Assembly (NCBI GenBank): GCA_023014485.1
Contig: JAJOZX010003308.1
Span: 230,001 to 294,000, forward strand
Direction: 5' to 3'
DNA length: 64,000 nucleotides
From: Bathynomus jamesi
Taxonomy: Eukaryota; Arthropoda; Malacostraca; Isopoda; Cirolanidae
A program made the translations under genes and the position numbers. The notes beneath the pieces are model-generated. The model was not told where the DNA came from. It saw only the letters and a list, made by a program, of their open reading frames with translations, and did not search any database. Of this stretch, positions 1-10,159 are shown in pieces; the stretch's first letter is position 1; the number at the start of each line of letters is the position of its first letter.

Positions 1-541
1 TTAAATCCACTATAGTCCGAATAAGTAATGGTAAATGACAAATACCATAGTTTTTCTTTTTCATGATGCAAGCCCGACCTGGGCTGTCTTTATGTTCTAT
101 CGTTAAGTCATCTTCTTTGAAAGGAAATTAAAAATGATAACATTTGGCAATTTGTTTTCGATATTCCTTTATTAATTTCAGTTTGTTTCAATTTATTTCT
201 AAATATTTACAGAGCTTACACAAATGAGTGTAATTTATTTAATAAATACAGATGCTGTATACAGGTACACACTGTATATACGAATCGTACACGCTTCAAA
301 CGTATAAAAAATTGTTCGTCGCTTTAAACGAGGACAAACTTCCGAACCAGATTTGAACCTCAATCAAACTTTGTACTATGATGACGCGAGATGAAGTTAA
401 GAGACTCCAGAAAGAGATAGTTTTTATTGACATTGAGTGACGGGTGGACGTGAGAAAAGGCTTTGCGTGACCCAACGCAACCGTGATTCAGTTATAGAAT
501 AAATTACATAGAGAAAAAGCTTGTTTACGACAACCAAAGAC

Positions 542-978
542 CGGGGTTGCCAGATTTTAAAATGTCCAAGTCGGGACACGAGACCTTTTTCTAAAAATTA
601 AAATAACAGGATAACTACACACAAACTACAGAAAAAAATTGTTTATTTATCCAAGAAAACCATAAAGAACAATTCAAGAAATACAACATAATAATAATTC
701 CTATTTTTAGAAAGAATAACCCTTTTAATGTTGACGCCACAACACTTGCATAATTATTCTAATTCGCTTCTATTAAATATTTACTTACATTTTACGCTCA
801 AAATATTTATTACAAAATAACATCATCAAAAATAAAATAGATTATATCAATTTGGTAAAGGAGGGACCTAATTTAATCGCAGAAATATAGATTTCAAGTT
901 AATTTCATAGTTGGCAAATCGGGACAGAGTTGGCAAGTTGGGACAGTCCCGCAGAAATCGGGATGTCTGGCAATCCTG
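542..978. mobile_element. hAT-type MITE
   Basis: A 437-bp element with imperfect terminal inverted repeats. The left end reads CGGGGTTGCCAGATTTTAAA and the right end, read inward, is CAGGATTGCCAGACATCC. It is flanked by 8-bp direct repeats CCAAAGAC (534-541) and TCAAAGAC (979-986), 7 of 8 identical, as expected for hAT target duplication. GGGACA motifs recur inside both ends. No coding capacity is visible. Confidence 0.65.
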
Positions 979-1212
979 TCAAAGACGTAGAGAACTATTT
1001 GCCAGCGAATCCAAATGTTTCATTCAACCATGGTTGGATGAACCATCTGAACTGGTTGGCAAATAAAAAAACACCTGTTTTGTTTTGATAACCAAGTAAT
1101 TTTCTCTGTTTGTCCTCAGTTATTTAGAGACTAATTGAACTAATTAAATACAATGATATTTGTATGACTCTGTTTTTGGGGAATTTTGTTCCAAAGCACT
1201 TTCTCTTATTAG

Positions 1213-1240
1213 GATGAAGATCCCGATTGGGACTATGACA
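1213..1240 (+). CDS. Micro-exon A, acidic N-terminal segment of the membrane glycoprotein
   Basis: A 28-nt exon between a pyrimidine-rich acceptor (ctcttattAG) and a strong donor (GTAAGT). It encodes DEDPDWDYD and leaves one base that completes an Asn codon with the exon at 12700. Of the three frames, only this one enters the long open frame of the next exon. This exon is called on splice signals and phase, not on homology; its intron to the next exon is 11.5 kb. Acidic runs of the same style reappear in the exon at 15254. Confidence 0.55.
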
Positions 1241-1499
1241 GTAAGTATACTATGAAGTTAATTTTTTTAGAGTCCTTAAACTAAAGACAATTTGAAAACA
1301 GTTGAAACGTGATCATTTACACAAGAATGCGTTAATCTTTTTAGGTGATTATCATTATCTCGTTTGATTTGGTTAGTCCTCATTCGAAAGCTTTACTCAA
1401 TTTGTACTTAAGTCTCAATTTTGATTGCTCGAAATCGGTAAGCCACAAGATGGTCCCACAGTCCAGGGACAGAATCCCCGAGATTTCTAGATAAAATTC

Positions 1500-2110
1500 T
1501 TAGGCAAAATTTCCCATGTGGTCGAATCGGTGGGTTCATTACTGTGGTGGGTAGGAGGTTCCATTTTTTCGGTTAAAAATAAGCGATTGGTTGAAGAGGC
1601 TCGTTTGCCGACAAACCAAAACAGATATTATATAGGTTCCTTTATCATTTCATACTTCAAGGATTTGAACACACGTTTAAAACAGTATCAATATTCCGTC
1701 AGGACGGGACAGTCGTCCAGTGCCCTTTTCGTCCATTTGTCGGAGTTATCCCATTGTATTGATTGGAATAATGCTTCAGTTTTGTTTCACTGAAGCAACA
1801 TTGTTAATAGAAATATTCTTGAGTCTGCCATTATTCAACTTACAAACAATTTCAACATTAGCGAGAACCTTTTTTCGCTTGATCCTGTTTTGAATTCGTT
1901 CCGAACGGATTTAGACAAGAAGGGCAAGGAGCTAAAAATCTGGTAGCTTTTCCGTGTGAATTTGTAATTTCCCCGACAATTTTTTGTGCACCAATCATAT
2001 TATCCTTTTTTTTATCTTTTCTTTGTGACCTATATATAGTCTCGAGCTTGTTATTAATTTCACTGTTCCTGAGGATGTTATTAGCCGAAAGCGCTTGAGC
2101 ACCATTCTGT
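1500..2110 (+). mobile_element. Penelope-like retroelement, 3' end with GIY-YIG-like domain (relic)
   Basis: The frame from 1518 to 1793 reads YYIGSF, then LNTRLKQYQYSVR, SSALFVH and IDWNNA. This matches the order of motifs in the GIY-YIG endonuclease of Penelope-like elements (YxIG, then RLxxHxxxVR, SALFxH and xxWxxxx). After one stop the frame goes on as NFNISENLFSLDPVLNSF, the usual tail of that domain. Downstream (2040-2105) is a CCTGAGGATG..CCGAAAGCGCTTGAG segment of the kind that follows such domains. The reverse transcriptase is absent, so this is a 5'-truncated copy in intron 1 of the host gene. Confidence 0.55.
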
Positions 2111-2151
2111 GTTTCCTTTGTTTTTCGTGGTTATTTTCATCATTATAAAGG

Positions 2152-2154
<3 letters not shown>

Positions 2155-2199
<45 letters not shown>
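2155..2199. repeat. (TA)n microsatellite
   Basis: A pure TA run. Similar TA runs in this window mark the flanks of several Tc1/mariner insertions, whose target is TA. Confidence 0.95.
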
Positions 2200-2201
<2 letters not shown>

Positions 2202-3760
2202 TGCTATACTATAAAAAGGCAGTCCTATCTGTCTGTCCGTCTGCAGACACCCTATATTTACTATTAAGCGATTCTGAACATAGAAATAAATGCGCTTTGC
2301 TTTGTTTCAACATTTTACTGTGGCGCGTTAAGATTTTCATTGCTGCATTCTTTCCTATAGATTTATCGACCGAATAATTGACTCCCCAGTAATTAGGGTG
2401 CTTGCGGCCCTCCAATTACTGAGGCCGAATGCCCCAGCACAGCAGGTTCAGCAAAATGGGCCCGAGTATAAATAAAACCAGTTCAAGAAAAACATTTCTA
2501 TTTTTTATCAGACCTTTCTAAAGTTGAATAATGATTGATGATCATTTATTAAAACTGTTCTTAGTTCTTACAATAATAAATGAAACAAATATAAATATTA
2601 TAAAGTATAAAAATGTACCTAATTTAAAGTTTGTGAAATTACTATATCGTAAAAAATATACGAGATTATTAGAAATTTTGTCGAAAGTTCATCTTAAAAT
2701 ATTGAAAATATTGAGAGGCATAAAATCGGTTAATTTTGGATTTCTTTTAAAAAAATGAATTGTTTCTAAAAGATTAATATCACATTTTTGACCTTTTCAA
2801 ATTATTTTAAAATTGTCGTTCCTTATTCGCTGATCTTCACCATACGCATCATTTCTTATATTAGAATGAGTAAGATTACGAAGCAAGTTTCCGGTGCGAC
2901 TGCGACGTCCTCTATGATCATTAATTGGAACTTAAATAAAACAAATCCGAGTAACCGATCATTCGTAAAAAGGCGTCTTAAGTCAATTCGTAGGTAAAAT
3001 CGTTTTATTAGACTACCGAGTTTCCTTTTTTGGTATTGTACGAGTATTTTCATATTTCTAAGATGGTATTTTAAAATATAATTTAAATTTTGTTACGGTA
3101 TTCGACCCTTTCTCAAAATCTTCGTATTTAAATCATTCTTACAAATTCTTTCGATTGATTTGAAGGAAAACCATTACCAAGTAAAAATTTCTTCAACAAT
3201 TCCAATTTTCTATTAAATAATTTGTAATTGGAGCCTATATTATTAAGCTGCCTCTTTTCATCAAAGTTAAAATGAAGCTTTCTTCATAAGTAAATGGATC
3301 GACTTCTGTTTCAACCCTCAGGGGGGGGGCTGGTTGGGTTGGGATGCAATTCTGAACAGACCTTAAAAAATATGCAATCCAGCTCACAAAAATACTGGGT
3401 AATAAGTTTAATGTTTAATGATTACTAATTTATTAGAAGAAGAGCTAATCTATAATTCTATTAATGTTCAACCGAATTCAAAAAACATTTAATTCACAAT
3501 AGAAATAATGAACAGCCAATTTTTAGCTTACTGTTCAACCAAACCCAGAAAAAAGAAGATTCTTGTTTGTTAAAAACATAACTAAAATTACATTTACAAC
3601 TGCCAATCTTTAGCTCGCTATCATTACTGTAACTCTGTGAAAGGCCGTAAAATTACTGTAAAGAGAATTACCATAAATTATATGATTCTGATGAGGAATA
3701 AATTATGAAAAAATATGCCAATGGATCGTCCCATCTCATAAGAGAGCCAAACAAATTCTC
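2200..3760. other. AT-rich intron sequence, no gene recognised
   Basis: Short open frames here have no recognisable motif and the base composition is that of the surrounding intron. A G-run lies near 3321. I see nothing else I can support. Confidence 0.6.
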
Positions 3761-4079
3761 TTCACTTCAGGAGGATCCGCCGATTTTTTTTGTTGACAAA
3801 AATGTCAACAACTTTTTCTGGAATCACCTTCATGACATGAAATGACATCAGTAAACTGGACGCGACCGCGACAGACTCGAGATAGCCGCCAAACAAAAAG
3901 GACGAGACAACCCCGCATCAGTGTTCCCAGTGGACAAAAAGAAATGTATCCCAAACGGGGCCAAAACCTACCAAAAGACAAAAAGTATCCATTCTATTTG
4001 ATATATATTTTTTTAATTTAATATGACAAGCCTATAAAAAATATATTTATGGCAGTAAATAAGTAATAATAATAATAAT

Positions 4080-4760
4080 GATAATGTTTATTTCAGACAC
4101 AGGCGTGCCTGGTACATATCAAAAGCACAACTATATATACAAATAAAATAACCACATTCATTAAAACAGTTACAGAGGCACAAGTACAAAATGCTCAACT
4201 ATGACGCAGAAACACGCAAATTAGGTCACCGATATTGGCATCTAAACCATTGTGGCCAAGTGGGAATGCAAACAATGTTTGATATCACCAGCTCTACAGT
4301 TGTGAAAGTCCATCTGCACCAAGTTATATTTACGCCGAATGTTCATTGGTTCACCATAATTTAACGACCATAACAACTGGCATATCTAATCACTGATGCA
4401 ACAGTACCATTGCTGCTACACCTTAGGCTTTTTAAAAACAACAGTTGTCGGCAATCAACAAGCATTGGGCATGTTAGCAGACCTCAACGAAGGCAAAGTG
4501 GATGATTGCTATGAGCTAGCCGTAACCCTAATAATCTCTTGATACAAGAATGATAACAATGCACAGTTCCTTAAAGGCTTGATGGTTGGTTGAAACATCC
4601 CACACCACACAGCCATACATAGGTCCACAGTATGCCTTAAATAACTTAACCAGTATGGCTCGATCAGCATAACCCAAATGGCTACGAAGCATATTGACAC
4701 AGCAGTACATTGCACGTTTTATACGACGCATATCAGCCTCATCACTAAGCGTCTTTTTAA
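4080..4760 (-). pseudogene. Non-LTR retrotransposon 3' fragment (reverse transcriptase C-terminal region)
   Basis: On the minus strand from 4731 the frame reads RRIKRAMYCCVNMLRSHLGY, then LVKLFKAYCGPMYGCVVWDV. This is the pattern after the RT core in CR1/L2-like elements (RR..RA.Y...N.L......KxxLFxxYCxxxYxCxxW). Frames break repeatedly further on toward 4080, where the strand ends in an ATAATAATG-type tail typical of a LINE 3' end. The upstream RT core is missing, so this is 5'-truncated. It lies antisense in intron 1. Confidence 0.6.
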
Positions 4761-5845
4761 TTTGATGACCAAGGTACTTGCATTTGATTTTAAGTAATTG
4801 AAATTAAGTATTTCGATGATAACAGATCTTTATTGAATGGAAAAGGCCTACCATTAACACAATTAGATTTATATTAAGAATTTATCATGATGTAAATATG
4901 AAATAATTTTAAGATTTATGTAGCTATATCTAGTATATAGTTTGCAGGATATACTGTAGAAGGGGTAAACAAAATAAGATCTTAAATTTAGAATTTTGGA
5001 ATTTACTGAGTGTCTTCTTTTTCTCTGAATGCAGCTTAAGCTGAACTTATCATTGACATACTTGGCTCCCAATCAAAACAAGGAGTGTTGCCTCCATTTT
5101 CTTTTGTTAAAAGAAGGCCCTTCATTTACTTGGTATTTAACCTATTCCTTGTGTCAGTCTTGATGAGTTTAACCTGTGAAAAAATTCTCTCAACTGCAGC
5201 TGATGAATGTGGTAAAACTAGTAAATCAGTAGGAGTCTCTGACTGGCCGGCCCGCTGGACGGCTGGCAGCCTGGAGCTCTGAGCCAGGGCGAGTACCAGT
5301 ACCGAACGTGTACGGTCTGGGGCCCGAGCAGTGGTGAAGACTTACCAATTATAAAAGCATTTCATCACTGTAGTAAAATGTACGCAAATGGTTAAAATAA
5401 ATTAAAAAAGTATCCCAAATCTGAAAATTTACCCATTTCGTATCATTTAGGTGAGCGGCGTAAGATAGTACTACCGATATCAAAAAGTATCCAAATGATT
5501 CTTAATTACCAGGACAACGCACAACCAGAGACTCACCTAAAGCGACGGTTATCCGTTAGGAATCAAAAAAATTGTGAAAAACAAGTCCATTCACACTGGT
5601 TTGCGTGAATGCTAGTCACAGCACAGGCACAGTACGCGCACAATCTCCTGCACTAATAGAAATGTATACACCTGTAACCCACCCTAAAATGATATGCAAT
5701 AAACATCATATTTACCTCCGACTCGCTTGTCTACTCAGAGAGAATGTGGTTGATTGAGACAGGAAACATCATTAGAAATGCGAAACTTCTCTATCAATGG
5801 TGGGTGCTGAGGCCCCCTCAGCCCCCTCTGGATCCGCCATATATA

Positions 5846-6986
5846 CAGGGTGGGAGAAAAGACTTCAAGGATTTTATACCAACATTATATAGGTAAGTGT
5901 TGAAATGGTGAAATTTTGTTAAATTTTAATTTAATCTTTAAAGAGTTCTCCATCCGCTTTGATACATTTGTGGATTCTCTCTGTGAAACTCTTCGTTGTT
6001 CTTCTGAACATATTGAGTGGAATACTTTTCAATTGTCCATGATCAGTTCATCTATTCTGCGGCCAAGAGCATTCACATTTGGATAGATGAAACCAGGAGT
6101 GTAGTTTGTCAGGCAATTAAGCCCAAAAGCCAGAAATCACATGGGGTTAAATCAGGTGATCTGATTGCCCACTCGATGGGACCTCGTCGCCGAAGTCATT
6201 TTCCTTCAAGGTTGGTATCCAGAATCTCACGGGCAGCTGCAGAGCAATGTGGCGGCGCTCCATCATGTTGATAAAGCCAATTTCTGCCAACGCCATCAGT
6301 AAACAGTGGGAAAACTTTGTCTCTCAATACCTAACAATAGCGTTATCCATCCATCGTATCTCTCGATATGTTAAAGGAAACCAATGCACGCCCAAACTGT
6401 TAGTGTAGCCATTTTAACGGGTTTGCCCAATCGTATTTTTGGATTTCTTTCGCCAGTAGTGAACGTTGTGTTTGTTTCCTTTACTCGTTAAACCGAAAAC
6501 TTGTTCATCTGAAAATTTGATCTTTCGAACGAAATCTGGATCGCTGTTGAGCTTTTGTCTCATTGTTTCAGCAAACTGCAGCCGTTTATCAGAATTATCG
6601 TCGTCTATGAGCTGAGGGTAACTGGATTTGTAATCGTGGTACCCCTGTGATTTCAATATTTTTTGCTACTGAAAATTTGGAAATACCTAATTCCTGTGCG
6701 ACTTTTCTCGTTGAAGTTGTTGGATCGACTTGAAAACTGGCGAGACATTTTCTTTGTTGTTGTCTCCTGTTGCCGTTACTGATCCTCCTGCTACTTGGAT
6801 AATTTTTACCAGGCTCCCTGTTTCCAAAACTTTAGGCTTCCAGTATGGAAGAGTGGTTGCATTTGGTGATGGTTCACTATATTTTTCTTGAAATAAACGC
6901 AAACTTGATTCGCAATTATTATAAGAAATAGCCCACGATACAAGATACCCTTTTTCTTCATTGCTGTATTCCATCCTTACTGACAT
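5846..6986 (-). mobile_element. Tc1/mariner-superfamily transposon relic, truncated at one end
   Basis: The minus strand carries broken transposase pieces. A start-like piece begins at 6986 (MSVRMEYSNEEKGYLVSWAI). A middle piece at 6414-6656 contains FSDEQVF (first catalytic Asp context) and HYWRKKSKNTIGQ. Toward 6120-6180 there is RSPDLI-PHVISGFWA-like sequence in the position of the last catalytic motif. The end at 5846 begins CAGGGTGGGAGAAAAGAC after TA, a typical terminus. No matching inverted terminus is visible near 7000, so the other end is lost. Several stops and frame changes make it inactive. Confidence 0.55.
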
Positions 6987-7153
6987 GGTGCTGACTTGGG
7001 CTAGGGTCTAGGCCCTAGGGCCTTCCTGTTCTAACCTAGGGTTACTCTTGGCCTTGTACAGTTGTTTTGAAAACTATCGCATCTGCAATGACATCACTGG
7101 AATTTATTTATTATTAACAAATTATTTGTATGTATAAAATCCTTATATACATG

Positions 7154-7154
<1 letters not shown>

Positions 7155-7226
<72 letters not shown>
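7155..7226. repeat. (TA)n microsatellite
   Basis: A long TA run. A short hairpin follows at about 7355-7430, where a TTAATGGTAAAT-type arm recurs inverted around ACGACACGAAAGCG. Confidence 0.95.
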
Positions 7227-7229
<3 letters not shown>

Positions 7230-7519
7230 CCTGTCTCAGAACTACACAGGTTTCACATTTGGGATTGTATTTGTCCCAAGTTAGATTTCATAAATCCCAA
7301 TTGATTTTGTAATTGGTCCCAATGGATAGTTTTTGTTGGAGAGGCTTCGGAAATGATAATTAATTAATGGTAAATAAGTAAACGCATAACGACACGAAAG
7401 CGTTCTGCGTTTACTCATTTACCATTATCAGAATCATAGATGAGGCTAGACCCCAAATCATACACCTAAATACCAGCCAATTGAATTGGTGTGAATTATG
7501 TGGGAGCAAATATACAGGC

Positions 7520-8184
7520 GACAGGGGAGGATCCAGGAAGGGTAGTCTAGTGGGGGCACAAAACAGACATCATGCCGAGTACTTTATTTGATCCACATTT
7601 TTTGATATACCATACGCTTCACCCACCTTCCTTGAGGTAGCAACAGGAAACGGGCTTCCTGTTCCTGTGTGTGAACTGAAAGGTATCAAAAACTCACACT
7701 CCCCCAAAGTGATGATCCACAGTTAAATTATATTATAATGTATACATAGGCCCTAATTTTCAATGATGTGGTAGTATAGTTGCATTGACAAAGAAATATT
7801 ATTTTTTTAAAGACACAATAAAGAAAATATGCAAATATTATGATTACTAATCAAGTATTTATAAAATTCTGTGCATTTCAATTGTGATAAGCGTGTAATA
7901 CTCGCAGTATAATGCACTACTTACTGTAATACTTACGGTATGCATTATACTACACAGTTATAATACAGTATAATTGAACATAAGATACATGATTAGTAAT
8001 CATGTATTTTATGTTCAATTGTACTGTATTATAAAGACACTTCACAGGTAATATATTATATAGACCTAATTATCATGATCTGGGTGTCAATGTCGGACAA
8101 AACGTTAGCAAGTTTCATTCGTCCTTTGGGGATCAAGCCTAGGGGGAGGCACGTGCCCCTCTAAACCCCTCCTGGATCCGTCAT
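7520..8184. mobile_element. Possible MITE with GGATCCAGG ends
   Basis: Left end CAGGGGAGGATCCAGGAAGG; the right end read inward is CATGACGGATCCAGGAGGGG. These match as imperfect terminal inverted repeats. No convincing target duplication was found. Related GGATCCGCC ends occur at about 3768 and 5830, so a family is likely. The interior is non-coding and includes a long ATGTATTTTATGTTCAATTG-type inverted segment around 7975-8030. Confidence 0.45.
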
Positions 8185-8215
8185 GGTTTACGCCAATTTT
8201 ATGTGTAGGTAGAGC

Positions 8216-8632
8216 CATAGGCGTATAGGATGGCACTTTACTGAGGGGGGCAGCGGAAAAATTGTGTACCATAAAATAACACAAAGGTTAGAGTATGAGT
8301 AACATATATTAAAGCCTTTTTGATATAAAAAACATTACAATTTACAAAAATGAGATAAAATTATGCTACAACATTTCTAAATGACAAGCAAAGCTACGGC
8401 ATTACAGGTGATACAGAATTCAGTAAGTCCTCAACTTACGTTTTAATTATTAACTACAAGTATAGTAGCAAGTAATTAATTCACCTCAAGAAGTAAAAAT
8501 ACAAAACAAAGGAATGTCATGAAAAATCTGCCCTGAAAATTTCAGTATTTGCCCTGAAAATGCTCAATTCTCTAGACCTGGGGGGGGGGGGGGCTGCTCC
8601 TCACCCCAGACACCCTGCCTCATACGCCTATG
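8216..8632. mobile_element. hAT-type MITE with perfect 8-bp target duplication
   Basis: The ends CATAGGCGTATAGGATGG and, inverted, CATAGGCGTATGAGGCAGG are nearly identical. Identical 8-bp repeats GGTAGAGC lie at 8208-8215 and 8633-8640. The 417-bp interior is non-coding, with a 13-base G run at 8581. Confidence 0.8.
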
Positions 8633-8739
8633 GGTAGAGCTCGCGACTCCTGCCCGCCTCAAAATTCTGGTGGGGACAATTTTGTGTCATACAAAACTCG
8701 CGCATGCAGATACGTGTCATTCCATATCACTATGCCTTG

Positions 8740-9000
8740 GTTATCTTAGTTTTGCTTCCGCCCCAAATTGTTCATTCTAACGAAGGTTATGCTTGTTGCT
8801 GCACCTTAGATCCATAGCTTAAAGTGGAATCCGAACTACGACCCACCACTAGGCTACCCAGGGTACCCATTTATCTACAACCAATTTTGTTGTATGGCAG
8901 GATGGACAGTTGAGTTTGCTGTGCGCAGACTGCCGTCACCGGGTATCGAACCCGGGGCCGGTAGATTCGTAGTCAACAATGCTAACTACAATACCACAAA
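8740..9000 (-). repeat. tRNA-related SINE copy
   Basis: On the minus strand the segment near 8995-8935 has a polymerase III box A-like TGGTATTGTAGTTAGC and box B GGTTCGATACC with a D-arm, anticodon-like (TACGAAT) and T-arm order reminiscent of tRNA-Arg. The body down to 8740 matches the segment at 36375-36645 (CTGTGCGC, GGTACCCAT, TTGTTCATTCT.ACGAAGGT). That makes it a dispersed tRNA-derived family and not a functional tRNA. Acceptor-stem pairing was not found. Confidence 0.6.
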
Positions 9001-9001
9001 G

Positions 9002-9045
<44 letters not shown>

Positions 9046-9048
9046 TTA

Positions 9049-9372
9049 TAACTGCAAACACGCAGTATAATTAACGTAAAGAACGACGCTTTGTATAGGA
9101 GAATATTCCGCGCAAGATGAGAGCGAAAGAACGAAACAAATGAAAAAATGAGGTAACCACCCGGGAATCGAACCCGGGATCTTCCGATTGCCGGTCAGAT
9201 ATGATAACCATTACATCACGGGCCTCACTCAATCAAATGTAATTCCTCTACATGCGGGTGGTTACCTCATTTTTTCATTTGTTTCGTTCTTCGCTCTCAT
9301 CTTGCGCGGAATATTCTCCTATACAAAGCGTCGTTCTTTACGTTAATTATACTGCGTGTTTGCAGTTATAAT
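9049..9372. repeat. Long inverted repeat (about 115-bp arms) around a tRNA-like sequence
   Basis: The arm at 9049-9162 (CATTATAACTGCAAACACGC ... GGTAACCACCC) recurs inverted at 9256-9372 (GGGTGGTTACC ... GCAGTTATAATG). The differences are few. The loop, about 93 bp, holds most of the tRNA-like sequence on the minus strand. A third, direct copy of part of the arm follows at 9527-9613. RNA of either strand would fold into a long hairpin. Confidence 0.8.
9153..9225 (-). pseudogene. tRNA-like sequence, copy 1
   Basis: 73 nt with a good T-arm (CCGGG, TTCGATT, CCCGG) and box B GGTTCGATTCC. A D-arm-like GTAATGGTTATC is present. An anticodon arm can be drawn as TCTGA, loop CCGGCAA, TCGGA, which would place GGC as anticodon. 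The 5' and 3' ends do not pair as an acceptor stem and base 33 is C, not T. I treat it as a tRNA-derived repeat, not a working tRNA. Confidence 0.5.
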
Positions 9373-9460
9373 GTATATAATGTTACGGCATGCGGGAGGT
9401 GCCCCTTTGCGGCATTGGTTTCTGCGCGCATGTAGAGGAATTACGACATTTGATTGAGTG

Positions 9461-9533
9461 AGGCCCGTGGTGTAATGGTTATCATATCTAACCGGCAATC
9501 GGAAGATCCCGGGTTCGATTCCCGGGTGGTTAC
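9461..9533 (+). pseudogene. tRNA-like sequence, copy 2
   Basis: Nearly identical to copy 1 but on the plus strand. Box A (TGGTGTAATGG) fits the consensus better than in copy 1, and box B is the same. The anticodon stem has an A-C mismatch, and the acceptor stem again does not pair. About 60 bp upstream and 80 bp downstream are shared with copy 1, so the repeat unit is larger than the tRNA part, as in a SINE or a duplicated tRNA pseudogene. Confidence 0.5.
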
Positions 9534-9612
9534 CTCATTTTTTCATTTGTTTCGTTCTTTCGCTCTCATCTTGCGCGGGATATTCTCCTATACAAAGCGT
9601 CGTTCTTTACGT

Positions 9613-9647
<35 letters not shown>

Positions 9648-9649
<2 letters not shown>

Positions 9650-10000
9650 AGATGTCTCAGAAGTCGCGCACCATAGGCTAAATTTATTCAGATTTACGGG
9701 GTTTAACTAGTTGAAATGGTTTATAAATGATGTTTAATTACAATATACGTTCGATATGGTGGCCTTTCCTGAGCAATGCGGTGTTCAAGCCTTCTTTTCC
9801 ATAACTCTTGAACGTCTTTTAACACTGTTCGTGTGATGGACTCCAAGCATGAATGATAGAATTTTTACGGCATAAACAATCGTTTTCACGTGTCCTCAGA
9901 AGTAAAAATAGTACGTACAGTTAATCAAAAGGCTATCTTAAAATAATTAAATTAAATAAAGCTATATTAGCCTATGGTGCGCAACTTTTGAGACACCCTA
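9648..10000. mobile_element. Internally deleted Tc1/mariner element (MITE)
   Basis: Ends CAAGATGTCTCAGAAGTCGC and, inverted, AGGGTGTCTCAAAAGTTGC share about 35 bp including GCGCACCATAGGCTAA. Both sides are TA-rich. The inside (9750-9860) reads on the minus strand like the C-terminal end of an IS630-type transposase. Only about 350 bp remain, so it cannot encode a transposase. Confidence 0.65.
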
Positions 10001-10159
10001 TATGTATATATATAATTTTTATTAAAAGGTGTACAAAATAATGGCTCCATTACATTTTATGTATAAAAAAATTATTGTTGAATATACTTTGTGGTTTGTT
10101 TGTCACTGAAATAATTTTATATTGAAAACATTTGCAATATTGCAGTGAATCTATGATAA

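Noticed and set aside
1518..1793. Host exon of the membrane protein
   Set aside because: The motif order fits a GIY-YIG-like domain of a Penelope-like element and the phase does not fit exons A and B.
2200..2330. Possible Helitron start (TCTGCTATACTATAAAAAGGC)
   Set aside because: A TC start and A/T flank alone are weak; no 3' hairpin with CTRR was found to pair with it.
9153..9533. Two functional tRNA genes
   Set aside because: T-arm and promoter boxes are good, but the acceptor ends do not pair and the anticodon loop lacks U33; repeated flanks point to a dispersed repeat.
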